Shown in pieces: positions 22,089 to 33,339 of a DNA stretch of 64,000 nucleotides. How positions within the stretch are numbered: the stretch's first letter is position 1; every line of letters starts with the position of its first letter. Both the position numbers and the translations under genes were made by a program. Source of the DNA: Diplocarpon mali (lineage: Eukaryota > Ascomycota > Leotiomycetes > Helotiales > Drepanopezizaceae); the NCBI GenBank assembly GCA_024741835.1, contig JAENRP010000262.1, positions 1 to 64,000 of the forward strand. The letters run 5' to 3'. The notes under the pieces were generated by a model. The model was not told where the DNA came from and did no database searches. It saw nothing but the letters and a program-made list of their open reading frames with translations.

Positions 22089-22855
22089 TGATTCAAGAGA
22101 AGCTGAGCTTCTAACTCTAAGAAAGAGAGGAAGACCTCCTGGTTCAAGGAATAAGGCTTACCCTTAGCCTTCTAAGAAGAGAGCTATTCGCTCAACTTAT
22201 ACTCTTAGATTTAAAGCTAATAACTCTAATAATAAGAAAGCCTATTTAAGCGCCTTCTATATAGCCTTACTCGACTCTCTATACCTAAATAACTTGAAAA
22301 CAGTCGAATAAGCCCTCTCTTGCACTAATGCTAATAAATAGCAATCTATAATCAACTCTAAGTATAATTCCCTCGCTTATAAGAATATATAAGTAATAGT
22401 GAAACGCTTAAAACTCTTTAAAGACGATAGAGTACTTAGATCGAAACTCGTCTTTAAAACCAAAAGAGACTAAAATAGGAAAATCTCCTAATAGAAGGTT
22501 AGATTCGTTATATAAGGCTATATATAATAATAAGGTCGAGATTATAATTAGACATTTGCTAGAGTTTACAAATCTGCGGTTTAAAAGATCGCAATTGCGC
22601 TTGCAGCGCTATACGATTTCGAGCTAGATTAGTTTAATATCGAAATAGCTTTCCTTAATTCAAAAGCTAACTCTAATATCTATATCAAGTTACCTCTTAG
22701 ATATACTTAAGATAAGGTTATTCTTTTACCTTAAGACTACTATCTTAAGCTTCTTAAGGCCTTATATAGCTTAAAGCAATCTCTACGACTATAGTAAGAA
22801 AAGCTACAGTCTAAGCTATAAAAGCTCGATTTTCAACCTCTTAATACTAATAATT

Positions 22856-23050
22856 TATTAAGATGGGTGATACAGCCATTACTCTAATATATTATCATAT
22901 AACCCTATTGCTTAGTCAGTAGGATATTGATACGTATATAGCTATAGGGAAGAAAGGGGTAACCTTTCTTCCTTAACTCTTACTAATATATCGACTATCG
23001 ACCTTTAGAAGCCTCCTTTACCTATTGCGCTAACTCACTTAAGCTTAATA
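22856..23050 (+). repeat. Copia-1 copy 3 5' LTR
   Basis: 195 bp. It starts TATTAAGATGGGTGATACAG, less mutated than the inner copy at 28663 (TATTAAGATAAGTAATACAG), and ends AAGCTTAATA. Confidence 0.95.
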
Positions 23051-23309
23051 GGTTATAAGCCTTGGATAGACCGATAATAGATTATTGACTTCCCTTAGAA
23101 AGCACTTATACTACAACTATTAGTAGGAAGTTGAACGAGACTTATAATAAGAGGCAAGCAATCGGCGAATAAGAGGTATAATTCCCTATTTAGCCAACCT
23201 ATATTGCAAAAGGTATAATTCCTTGCTTTATAACCCCTTTAGTACTATAAGAGGTATGATTCCTTGCTTTACTATATCTTATAGGAGGTGTAATTCCCTA
23301 CGTTATAGC

Positions 23310-24870
23310 CTAAAAACCCTTTTTAATAAAAGGACTTCCTTCCTATTTAATACTTTTATAATACCTGCTATTTAATCATTTCGACTTTTCGATAGGAGGA
23401 GTGCCCTTAACTATTTAATTTATTTGATTTTAATATAATTCGATTTAAAATAGTAATAGCTTCCGATTCCGATCGAAATACTAGACCTAAAGACTTCTAA
23501 CTCTTTTAAAAGAACTAGTAATAATAGTTCGACGATTTAAAGCTTTACTTTAAGAGTAAAGGCATCGAAATAGCGATTCAAAAGATACTTATTAAATATA
23601 TAAGAACAGCCTCTTATACTCCTTCTACCGATTCGTCTACTTCTACTTTAATAGCTAATATAACTATTAAAGATTTACTAAATATATTAAATAAGCTTAG
23701 CTTAAGAGCTTTAATAGATAATAACTAAGAATCCTAAAGGCAGATTTTAAATATAGAAAAGGAGAAGGAGTATAGGCTAACCTTAGCTAAATATAAGCTT
23801 AAGATTAATAGAGGTTTAAGCAATAAAGATCGAGATTTTATTTAAGTTTATAATAATATAAAGATAAGATAGGATACTTTAAAAGTAGAATACTCTCAAA
23901 TAACTGCCTTTAATACTTAGCATCTATTATAGTAAATCACTTTATTTTAATATAGAAAAGATAAAGATAGTAAGGATATAGATATAAATATAGACTTTGC
24001 CTAGTTTATACTATATAAAGCGAAAAGGAGAGTAAGAGCCGTAGATCTTAAGATAGCTATAACTTTTAAGGAAACTTAGCTTTTTAATTTCCTACTTAAT
24101 AGCCTCCCTCTTAAGTTTGCTATTGCAAAATAATCTCTTCTTATCTAACTTAACCTTAAGATCTATAAGAAGATCGACCTCCTTTGAACTATTAAATAAG
24201 ACCTTAAAAGATGCTTTAAATTGGCAAATGCTACATTATAGGATAATAATAAGCCTAAGAAGAGGAAGGAGCGTAGGATAAGCCCTTAAGCTCATTAGGG
24301 ATGCTACTTCTATAATAATACTTATAATATTACTAATTGTAAAGTTAGAAGGCAACTGATTAATATAGTCGCTAGCTTTAATATTAAAAAGCAATTAAAG
24401 TAGAAGTTAAAAAGCAAACTGCCCTTATCTTGCCAAAGGCTGCAACTACTAAGGAAAGGCAAAGGAAAAGGCTATTTAGCCAGAACTTTAACAAATACCT
24501 TTAATAATAATAGTAGGTTATTTAAACCTAAATCCACTTCTGATAATTTAAATAATAATTATAATAAAGATGCCTATATCTTAAAAGCCGATCTTTATAA
24601 AATCTCTAAATCCGATTAGTATAATAATACTAGTTATATAGTATATATAACTAATAAACCCTACCTATTTAAAGGCCCGCTTATTAAAATAAAAAGGCGC
24701 TCTATTAAAGTTAGTAGTAGAAGGTTATATATAGACTTAATAGGTATAGTAGAAATGAATATTGCTAGCATTTCTTTCCTTTTACAAAATGTTCTCTTTA
24801 TACCTAGCTTAAGTATTAATCTTTTATCTAATTGCAAGATCTATATAGAGTTAAATTATATAAGAGTTTT
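23310..24870 (+). pseudogene. Copia-1 copy 3 gag and protease remnant
   Basis: Gag is readable from about 23480 (SKGIEIAIQKILIKYIRTA) to a decayed zinc knuckle at 24302-24340, CYFYNNTYNITNC. There the second Cys and the His appear as Tyr, the expected RIP replacements. The protease lies at about 24600-24850; its active-site region has decayed to SYIVYITNKPYLF. Its C-terminal hallmark FLLQNVLFIPSLSINLL (about 24779-24830) is intact. The array of palindromic motifs follows directly. Confidence 0.85.
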
Positions 24871-24976
24871 TAATAATTAATTTATATAGTTTATAAATAA
24901 TAATTATAAAGTGATTTTTAAAGCTAAAATTAAAGATAGACTTTATATTATCTTAAAGGTAATATTATAGAAATTG

Positions 24977-25263
24977 ACTCTTAAGCCAGACTTATAAGTA
25001 GATTCCTTTAAGGAAAGTACACTCTTTGCCCTAATATAATTAAGTGAGAATAAGGAGAATAGATAGACTCCTAAGCTAAGATCGCAAGTAAAATTCGCAA
25101 AAATGACTCTTAAGCCAGGACTATAGGTAGATTGCAAGGTATCTTCGAAGATGACTCCTAAGCTAGGATTATAAGTGAATTTGGCAGAAATGACTCCTAG
25201 GCCAGGACTGTAAGTAGATCTTGCGATTTTACTAAAAACGACTCCTAAGCCGGGCTTGCAACT
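24977..25263 (+). repeat. Array of six palindromic motifs inside the copia-1 polyprotein
   Basis: Motif starts are 24977, 25067, 25106, 25154, 25193 and 25241, with spacings 90, 39, 48, 39 and 48 bp, all multiples of three. In the coding frame the units read TLKPDL, TPKLRSQV, TLKPGL, TPKLGL, TPRPGL and TPKPGLQL. Most have a TAA or TAG where Gln is expected, followed by V-[DN]. The same order of spacings is found in copy 2, which has four more units. The minus-strand ORF at 24943-25275 is a shadow. Confidence 0.9.
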
Positions 25264-25369
25264 AGAAAATGGCAAAACCTTAAACTGCTATTATTAGTCC
25301 TTTCTAGCTGCTAATAATAAAGCATCGACTAACAATAGGCTACTAAAGCTATTAGAAGCCGAAAGCCTA

Positions 25370-26230
25370 TTAAAGTATTAGCTAATATATAAAAGATTCG
25401 CATATTTAAGGCTAAAGAAATTAAGGGGCCTGCATAAGGTCTCGACCTTAAAATAGAAGATCTAAGTATTAAAGGATCGCCTAGTATGCCGAATTTGCAA
25501 GCTAATAAAATTTCGAAATCGGACGCAAACTAAGCTTAGTCTATAAAAAGATTCGATATTAGCGCTAATATCTATTAATACTATTAGATTATTTATAACC
25601 TTAATTAAAGGAAATAATTGGTTTTCTTAAATAGTAGATAACTTTACTTAATAGATATAGACCATTTGCACTAGGACTAAATCTAAGCTTATAGAAAAGC
25701 TAGAAACTTAGAAAGTGATAGAGGAACGCTAGACCCAGTTAAAGCTAATAGCTATTAAGTCTAATAATATATTAAAGATTAGGGTAAAGCTTAATAAATA
25801 GGTAAAATAAGGAGTTTATTATAAACTAACTATAATATATAAAGGTTCCTATTAGAATAGTATCGCTAAGCGAAGTATTTAATAAGTAAAGACTGACTAT
25901 TGCGCTTTACTGCAAGATGCTGACTTGCTATTAGAATTCTAAGACCTTATAATTAAAGCAGATATATATTTGCGAAATAGAATAGGTAGTAGACTAATAG
26001 TTAATAGCATCCGAATATAGCTATATAAGGCATATTTCAAATAGAAACTAAGCTTAGACTATATCTATATCTTTAAAAGCGTTTGCTACTCTTATATTAG
26101 TCTGAAGTCCTAGCCTACGGGTATAAAGAGTAAAAAGCTAATAAACTAAAGTAGAGAGTATATATTTATTAAGTATATTAAATAGATAATAAAATAATAG
26201 ATAGTATATGCGCTAGATCTAAGGTAAGTA
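25370..26230 (+). pseudogene. Copia-1 copy 3 GAG-pre-integrase and integrase remnant
   Basis: FAYLRLKKLRGLHKVSTLK (about 25387-25445) and CRICKLIKFRNR (about 25489) form the zinc-binding region. The core follows with STNTIRLF-like text near 25560 and TIIYKGSY*NSIAKRSI* near 25830, the catalytic Glu region with Glu changed to Lys. The copia landmarks YLRNRIG (about 25963), SVCYSYI and PTGIKSKKLIN (about 26115) are also visible. Confidence 0.88.
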
Positions 26231-26859
26231 ATTATATCCTTAGTAATTGAGTTCGACGAATCTTAAAATAGGAGGAAGCTATCCTTAAAGCTTTATATAC
26301 TTAAAGATTCGCAAGGTATACTACTTAATAGTAATACTATTAAGTCGAACTAATAACCCCTTTCTCTTAACTTAAGCATATTAAGCGCACCTGCTAATCG
26401 ACGACCTACTAGTCGCCTAAAGGCTAAATAGACTATTCCTATTATCTGCAAACTACTTAAAGTATAGAACAACTTTAATATTATCATCTCTTTAATTAAA
26501 GCACTTATAGTAAAGGATATTTATAAAATAGGTATAAGTAATAATAAGCCTCTACTATCAGAAAGCCGTTCCCCAGATAATAAGCCTATAGAACTTATAG
26601 CCGAACTTATATCTTTAAAGAGGAATAGAGACCTAGAATTAGAAGATACCTTAAATAAACGCAAGTCTAAGCGTATCTAAGCCATAATAGTATATAGGAT
26701 CTATAAGCTTGAACTTTAATAGAGCTTTAATAAAGATAATATATTCCTAACTGCTAGGAGGATAATGAAAATCTCTCTTTTAAAGATATATAATAAAGCT
26801 ATTAATAATTTAAAGAATAAAGTAATATAAAGTAAGGCAATTTAAAAGGAGATAAGCTC

Positions 26860-28360
26860 TCTTACTACAAATGGTATATAGATAGAGGAACTAATGCTAA
26901 AGGATATAAACCTAGTATTAACAAAGTGGGTCTTTATAATTAAGATATATGCAAATAGAACCCTAGAATATTATAAGGCAAGACTTATAGCTAAAAGCTT
27001 CTTCTAATAGTATAGAAAAGACTACTTTAATATATTCGCGCCAATAGTTCGCATAGATACCCTTTGCATATTTATAGCAATAGTAGCTACTAAAGACCTT
27101 AAATACAAATAGTATAATATTAAAAATGCATTTACTAAAGTGACTATAAAGGAACGGATTTTTCTCTTTTAACCTAATAGTATTCCTATATATGCTAGCT
27201 ACTCTCTTTATATACTCTGCAGTATCTATAGGCTTAAATAATCAGCTTATAATTAGAACCTCTTATATAGCTTTACTTTAATAGAAATAGGATTTGTTTA
27301 AAGCCTAGCTAACCCTTGTCTATTTACTTATACTAAGCATAGAATTAAGTTACTACTATATATTAACGATATTACTATAGCTATAAAAACAACCACTTAA
27401 TTAGATTGGTTCTTTATAACAATTTAGAAATGTTTTAATACTAAGGATCTAAAGGGAATTTATAAGATCCTTAGCATCTGCGTTATAAGAAACCGTTTTA
27501 CTTAAGAACTCTAGTTAGATTAAGAGCAGTATATTAAGAAGATCCTAGACCAAATAGGACTCTCTACTTATACTCCTAACTTTAAGCTAAAGCGTACTCC
27601 AATCGAAGGAAAGTATAATAAGTTAGAGCCTACTAATAAAAATAAGCAAAGAGGAGATTTAAAGAAGTACTAATAGGATATTAAAGCGATTATATATACT
27701 ATAATATATATAAGACTAAATATCGCCTTTATTATTAAGCAACTTAGTCAAAACTTAAAGGATCTAACGATTTGATATAAGAATGCAATTAAGCGACTTA
27801 AAAGGTACCTTCGATTGATAATTATATAAAAGGTAAGATATAGACTAATGAAATATATAAGTGCAAAGCTTAAGATATATACCAATTCCGATTAGGCAAA
27901 TATAAAAGGTTGGAAAAGTATATTTAAAAGCGTAGTAGTACTATATAGCAGACCTATATTATAAAGAAGTAGGAAGTAGAAATCAGTAGCTATTACAAGT
28001 ATTAAGGCCGAATATATATTAATATCGTTAAATTGCAAATAAGAATTATAGATCGCCTAAGTTCTAAAAGATATAGGTTTTATTAAATATATTAAATAAG
28101 ATAGGAATTGTATTAATCTTTAAGTAGATAATATAAAGGCGATTGCACTTATAAAGAATCTATACTTATATAAGTGATTAAAATATATCGATATTGCCTA
28201 CTACTTTATCTATAACCTTATTATAAAGAATAAGTTATCGATTACCTATATCTTAACCAATCGAATAGTAGCAGATGGATTTATAAAGCTACTAAAGATA
28301 GTTGCAAAGTTTAAAGCATTTAAAGATATACTAAGGTTGCAGAAGATAGTAGGGGCTTAA
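26860..28360 (+). pseudogene. Copia-1 copy 3 reverse transcriptase and RNase H remnant
   Basis: KWVFIIKIYANRTLEYYKAR (about 26926-26985) opens the reverse transcriptase; YNIKNAF (about 27113) holds the first catalytic Asp, now Asn; LLLYINDITIAI (about 27350-27385) is the Y-x-D-D box with Asp to Asn. RNase H shows IYTNSDQANIKG (about 27875), SIKAEYILIS (about 28000), YIDIAYYFI (28180) and ADGFIKLL (28273). The stop is near 28358. Asp-to-Asn and Gln-to-stop changes are both typical RIP outcomes. Confidence 0.9.
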
Positions 28361-28374
28361 TAAGCTTAAAGACG

Positions 28375-28524
28375 ACTCCTAGGCCTACCCTATAAGTTAG
28401 GTCATATAATCTTATAAAGGAAAGTTTTTAAGATCGACTCTTAGGCTTAAACTGCAAGTCAAGTCATATAGTCTTATAAAAGAACGCTTTTAGGAAATTT
28501 AACTCCTAATCTTACCTTATAAGT
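28375..28524 (+). repeat. Three palindromic motifs in the copia-1 copy 3 3' UTR
   Basis: Copies at 28375-28397, 28437-28459 and 28502-28524 lie immediately after the polyprotein stop. Motif plus spacer is repeated three times with a period of 62-65 bp. The matching trio is at 12701-12854 in copy 2. Confidence 0.87.
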
Positions 28525-28662
28525 AGGATTAGTGATTTTAATAGAGGTTGCTATTAATTGATTATTTTTAATTTAAAGAGATACCTAGGAATTAGATTAG
28601 TATAAAAGGATAGTTATTGTTTTCCTAATTGCAAGTCAATTAGAGTAAGGTCTAAGTAAAGG

Positions 28663-28857
28663 TATTAAGATAAGTAATACAGCTATTACTCTAATATATT
28701 ATTATATAATCCTACTGCTTAATTAGTAGGATATTAATACATATATAGCTATAAGGAAGAAAGGGGTAACCTTCCTTCCTTAACTCTTACTAATATATTA
28801 ACCATCGACCTTTAGAAGCCTCCTTTACCTATTGCGCCGACTCACTTAAGCTTAATA
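28663..28857 (+). repeat. Copia-1 copy 3 3' LTR
   Basis: 195 bp. The outer end (GCGCCGACTCACTTAAGC) is less mutated than the 5' LTR equivalent. It is followed by the TSD TAATT. Confidence 0.95.
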
Positions 28858-28862
28858 TAATT

Positions 28863-29893
28863 GCATATATATTAACCGCGCCTCTCGGATTCTTATTATC
28901 ACTTATATTAACGACTTCCTTATAGTAGCTAAGAAAGGTAATATATATAATAAGTTTAAAAGAGATCTTTATAACCTTTTTAAAATCATAGGTGGCAAAC
29001 TAGCTAACTACTTCTTAAGAGTACGTATAGTCAGAGATCGATAAAATAGAACGATCTTACTTTATTAAAACGCTTATATTAATAAAGTTCTTAAACGGTT
29101 TTATATAACTAATTGCAAGAGCGTACTAACGCCTTTTGCTAATGACTATAAAGTTCATATGGTCAAATTCGAAGGCTAAGCCACTCTATAAGAAGTGAAG
29201 CTATACTAAGAGATCTGTAGTTCTCTATAGTACCTTGCGCACTATACGCATTAGGATATATTATACTATTGCTCTATTCTTAACAAATTCCTTACTAACC
29301 CTTTGCTATAGTATATAGCAGCTTTAAAACGAGTTTTATAATACTTATAAGGAATGCGATTCTATTATACTACCTTCGGAAGTAAAACAACTAACCTAAA
29401 GCTTTAGAAATTGCATAGCTACTACAATTCTGATTAAGCAGGTGATAGAGGAACTAAAGCCTCCTATTCTAGGGCCGTCTTCTTCCTTAATAATAGTATA
29501 ATTACCGCCTCCTTTAAGTGATAGACTATTATCGCTCTCTTATCTATAAAGGTAGAGTACGTTGCTATATGCAAATTCGCATAAGAGGCCTTTTAGATAC
29601 GCTAGGTACTTAAGGAAATAGGCTATACTAGTAATAACGCTATTAAAGTTAAGATAATCTATAATAACTAAAGAGCCCTTTATCTTATTAAAAACCCCGA
29701 ATATTATTAGAGAACGAAGCATATCGATATCAAGTTCTATTATATTCAGCAAGAGCTTCGGAAAGGCCATTTAGACTTCTAGTACACTAATACTAAAGAC
29801 AACGCCGCCGACGGCCTTACTAAGAGCTTAAATAGCTCTAACCACGCCGCCTTTATCAAATTATTAAATATAAAGGTTTTGCACCTTAATTAA
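28863..29893 (+). pseudogene. Copia-2 gag-pol, 3' part: reverse transcriptase catalytic box and RNase H
   Basis: The frame resumes with CIYINRASRILIITYINDF, which holds the catalytic Y-x-D-D (YIND) at about 28905-28916. RNase H follows: HQDILYYCSILNKF (about 29249), LHSYYNSDQAGDRGT-like text (about 29410), LLSIKVEYVAICKFA*EAF (about 29539-29595) and RTKHIDIKFYYI (about 29713). ADGLTKSLN near 29809 is the standard copia C-terminus, and the stop is at 29891-29893. Only a few TAA/TAG codons interrupt it. The 29540-29770 minus ORF is a shadow. Confidence 0.92.
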
Positions 29894-30169
29894 AGGGTGA
29901 TTTTTTTTTATACCTCTATTATAAGGTGATTTTTTTTTTTACACTTCTATTAAAGGGTGATTTTTTTTTACTCCTAGGCCAAGCCCGCAAGTTGATTTTG
30001 ACTTACTAAAGGGTGGATTTCCTATTCTAAAGTAGAGCGCGCTAGCGAACTCTACTCTATTTCCTATATCTGTAAGTTGATTTTTCATACGAAACTGTAG
30101 ATTATAACAAAAGTTATAATATCATATATATTGCTAGCGAGTACCTTTAAAGGTCTCCCTAGAGGGATA
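29894..30169 (+). other. Copia-2 3' UTR with tandem T-tract repeats and one palindromic motif
   Basis: Three tandem repeats of an AAAGGGTGA plus long T-run unit (about 29894-29969) are followed by a palindromic motif at 29970-29992 (ACTCCTAGGCC arm intact). The rest, to the AGAGGGA polypurine tract, shows no coding. Confidence 0.8.
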
Positions 30170-30403
30170 TATTATAAGTATGCCTATTATATATTTATCA
30201 TATGATCTGTTATATAATACATTATATATATGATATGTCATATGACTTACCATATGACTTAGTGGCAGCCTTTGTTAAATAGCTTGTAGTTAGAAGAGCT
30301 CTTATATATTAAGACACCTAACATCGTCGTTTGCACCTCATACTTCTTCGTGCCCTCTTCTAGTTTACTATCAAGTTCACTATCAGAGAACCTCATTGCT
30401 ACA
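30170..30403 (+). repeat. Copia-2 3' LTR
   Basis: 234 bp. The inner end is altered (TATTATAAGTATGCCTA) and the outer end intact (CATTGCTACA). TSD TTATA follows. Confidence 0.94.
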
Positions 30404-30408
30404 TTATA

Positions 30409-31656
30409 TAAGTACTAACTATTAAGAATAGGATAATATATTTTATTTTAATAAAAGAAGACCTATTAGGATGGCTTAAAGGACGACCTTTAAGATCTGC
30501 TAACTCTGAATCTATTGTAAAGTTCCTTTAGAAAGACGTAGTCTATTACTATAGACTTTTTAATAGACTAACTATTAATAGAGGCCTTGAAAATAAAGGA
30601 GTAGTTAAAGCTTTTTTATAAAAATATAGCATTAAGCGGGTTCAAATCTTAGCGTATAACTCGAAAGCTAATAGAGTAGTAAAGTAAGGATATCGCGACA
30701 TTCTTAATAAGCTATTTAAAGTTACTTATAGAGGATTTAAGAATTGGATAAAATACTTTTATAGAATACTCTTTGCTTATTAAATAATAATCTATAAACC
30801 AATTAAAGTTATATTATTTTTCCTTATCTATAGTAGAAAGGCATAGCTCCTTCTTAAATCCTAATAGCTTATTTAAAGATTGTTTGACTATAGTCAAATT
30901 TAGAACCGTTCCAATTTGCTTATAATAAGATGCTAACAACTTAAGCTTTAAGATATAGATATAGAGGAAATCATTTTGCGAAAGAAATGATATAGGGAAA
31001 AAGCTAAAGAGGCATAGGCTGCTTTTAAAATACTTAAAACGTACCCTATTTAAAAAGATGATCTTATCTTAGTCTATAATATTATAAGAAGCATTAATAT
31101 ATTACCAGATATTAAACTTAACTATTAATAGCTTAATCCATTTAGGGTTAAGTCTAAGTAGAAAGAAAAGGGATACTATTCTCTTTAAGAACTTAATAGA
31201 GTTAATATTAAAGGAACCTTTATAGCTAACCGACTAAAGCGCTTTTATTAATGCAATTAGACCTTATTTCCTTTAGAAGATAAATTAGAAATCGATATAA
31301 CCTTAGAATCTTCTATAAGAACTGATAGCAATATAAGCAATTTTGAACCCTTAGATAAAGATTAAGATTTTTCCAACTTAACCTATAAGCCGGTCCTATA
31401 AGTAAAGAATATTAAAATACCTAATTAATTATAACCTTAAGTCATTATTCTTAAAATATCTAAAGAACGCAGGCGGGAATACTAAACGATTTCCTAGCCT
31501 ATTAATTATCTTACCTTTTTATAATCCTTGTTTTTACATTTTCGGCAAGGTCGCCTCCTTTATTATTTAAGATATGGATCTTTTAGGATCACCCTAATTT
31601 CTTGCCTACTTTGACTTATTTTGCATTCTTAATATTAACCTTTAATTATAGCATTC
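30409..31656 (+). pseudogene. Gypsy-1 fragment 5: integrase core and C-terminus
   Basis: The core is readable as LLGWLKGRPLRSANSESIVK (about 30457), LFNRLTINRGLENKGVVKAF with the catalytic Asp now Asn (about 30560-30620), KRVQILAYNSKANRVVK*GY with Glu to Lys (about 30635-30690), and FYRILFAY*IIIYKP. The C-terminal region ends near 31500 and includes one palindromic motif at 31381-31403. About 150 bp of unassigned A+T-rich DNA follow, up to copia-3 copy 2 (TSD base run CATTC at 31652-31656). No gypsy-1 LTR is visible in the window. Confidence 0.85.
31381..31403 (+). repeat. Palindromic motif in gypsy-1 integrase C-terminus
   Basis: Reads ACCTATAAGCC then GGTCCTATAAGT. In the pol frame it gives T-Y-K-P-V-L-stop-V-K, the same T-x-x-P-x-x-x-V phase used in the copia families. 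Confidence 0.8.
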
Positions 31657-31853
31657 TGTGGTGCGGTCGGCTGGAGGGCCTTTATTAGGTCGCTTAAGAG
31701 GCTTGCAGAAGTAGGGGAAGATGATTTATTATATTATTATCTAGTATATATATAGTAAGAAGACTTCGGAAAGAAAAGGGAGAGTCTATAACTTAGTAGA
31801 GTTATATAGAGGGTCTTTAGAATAAGTAGAGACTCTGCCTATTCTATATAATA
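31657..31853 (-). repeat. Copia-3 copy 2 3' LTR
   Basis: 197 bp. The outer end is intact (TGTGGTGCGGTCGGCTGG) and the inner end altered (ATTCTATATAATA). Confidence 0.93.
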
Positions 31854-33330
31854 TACCCTTTAATTAAGCGATGCTCTTAGAATCGCTTAGCTATATAAAT
31901 AAAATAAAAGAAAGAATAGCAGTTATAAAGAAAAGAGGCTTTATCTTACGTGCTACCCCTTTAGAGGTTGTTCCTTTTAAAATAAGAAGGGTCGCTATAA
32001 GTAATAAGTATTCCTAGGAATCTTTGCAATTCTATACTAATGCTCTATTAGGCTTCCTATAGAGTATTTCTATTATAGAGGTTCTCTTTCCCTTCTTTTA
32101 AAAATAACCCTCTTTTATTATTTAAAAATATTATCTTTATATTAATAATTTTTAAATATAAAAGGAACTCTTACTTATTATAGCCTTAGCCGCCTTTGTA
32201 AAGTAAAACCCTTAGAGTCTTATACCCTGCGTTATACTAACTTTGCGCTAAGTCGCTAGCGCTCTCTTAAGAGCTATAACCCTATCTTAATCCTCTTAGC
32301 GCTTATTAGGAAATGTACCGCCGCTGCTATTACCTCTGCCGCTACCGCCGCCCCTGCTGCCGCCGCTACTTAAGAGCCCTACCCCCGCTGCGTACCGTAT
32401 GCCTAAGCCTATAATAGAGCGCGACAATGCATATATATATTATATTATACGCAAGAGTATTAATAATCTCGATTGTTAGTGCTTTAATAGTACCTTTAAT
32501 ATATATTATATTTATTATATAGTATTAAGCAATAGCTGCTAGCAGGCTAGTAGACCTCTCTTTACCTCTTAAAAGGCTATTATATCGGCCTATACCTGCG
32601 GCGCCTTTAAAGAGGAGGTAGCGCTACTACTTAATGCAATAAAGGGTACGCTTTAGAGCTTTTTTAATTTATCTTATTAAGTCTTATTAAGTTCTAGGCT
32701 GATTTTAAAAGATAGGAGCAATTAGACCCTAATATTAGGAGGGCTTGCTACTTTCGCAAATAGTAGTACTACTACCTCCTTTGCTTCTAGTATACCGTTC
32801 CTATTCGCCCTTAGCCCTTTTAGCTTAGACCTATTTATCTCTGCTATCGCTGCTGCTACTCTTATCCTATCCGCCTCTGCTATTACAGCCGCTGCTATAG
32901 TCTCTCCCTTTGTCTCCCTTACCCTTGCTATCGCCGCTTCTACTATCGCTGCTGCCCCTGCTATCCTCGCCTCTATCGCCCTTACCGCACCCCTTGCCTT
33001 CGCCCCTACTATCGCTAGTATATTTGCTAATAGGCCTTTGGCCAAGGGAGTACCTTTAGGCCTCTTTTAAAAGGAGATCTATATAAAGCTTATAGCTATA
33101 GTATCGCAGCTCTTAGCCTTAGCTAAGAGAATCTAAAAGAGGGTCGCGCCTTATAATAGCAGCTTAGGAATATTACCTATTCTATATTTTTAAAAAAGGA
33201 GAGCTTTTATAGTACGCTTTATAAGAGAAAACAAATAAATATAACTATAAGAGAGTAGGAGCTTATAAGTATAAGTCTTTTAATAATAAATAACTACTTA
33301 TTAGCAAGTGTAAGTTATTAAACGATTATT
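31854..33330 (-). other. Copia-3 copy 2 tail with triplet tract and Ala-rich ORF
   Basis: Equivalent of 9600-11043. The triplet tract is at about 32317-32370. The Ala-rich sense frame (107 codons, MAKGLLANILAIV start) is open at 32722-33045 on the minus strand. No function is recognised. Confidence 0.65.
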
Positions 33331-33339
33331 TAAAAGCTT

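Larger units (their letters stand above)
19493..22855 (+). pseudogene. Copia-2 gag-pol, 5' part: gag, protease, integrase, reverse transcriptase N-terminus
   Basis: The ATG at 19493 starts MSLLSSAALSLPKSQKLKG and is the first one after the leader. Gag continues with YKGSGIVLEYNAIQTYVTIK in another frame, so an indel lies near 19785-19800. DIGASKHVF at about 20674-20700 is the protease active site (D-T/S-G-A-S). LWHYRLGHTSL (about 21084) and CASCEKG are the GAG-pre-integrase zinc-binding features. ELYIDIVHLKP (about 21271) starts the integrase core. A basic segment with RKRGRPPGSRNKA (about 22120) follows. Reverse transcriptase begins near 22380 with VLRSKLVFKTKRD and F*IEIAFLNSKA. Only scattered TAG/TAA codons interrupt it. 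Two pairs of palindromic motifs are in frame. Confidence 0.9.
22856..28857 (+). mobile_element. Copia-1 copy 3, complete 6002-bp Ty1/copia element nested in copia-2
   Basis: LTRs of exactly 195 bp at 22856-23050 and 28663-28857 are flanked by the perfect TSD TAATT (22851-22855, 28858-28862). Removing element plus one TSD rejoins the copia-2 reverse transcriptase frame. The primer site GGTTATAAGCC starts at 23051. The polyprotein is complete but full of TAA/TAG codons and ends at a stop near 28360. This is the third level of nesting (gypsy-1, copia-2, copia-1). Confidence 0.96.
18853..30403 (+). mobile_element. Copia-2, complete 5.5-kb Ty1/copia element split by copia-1 copy 3
   Basis: LTRs of exactly 234 bp (18853-19086 and 30170-30403) and the perfect TSD TTATA (18848-18852, 30404-30408) bound the element. 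Excluding the 6-kb nested insertion it is about 5.54 kb. The primer site GGTTATAAGCCCC (19087) fits half-tRNA-iMet, and the purine tract AGAGGGA precedes the 3' LTR. Gag, protease, integrase, reverse transcriptase and RNase H are in copia order. It has the fewest stops of any element here, so it may be one of the younger insertions, though it predates copia-1 copy 3. Confidence 0.95.
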
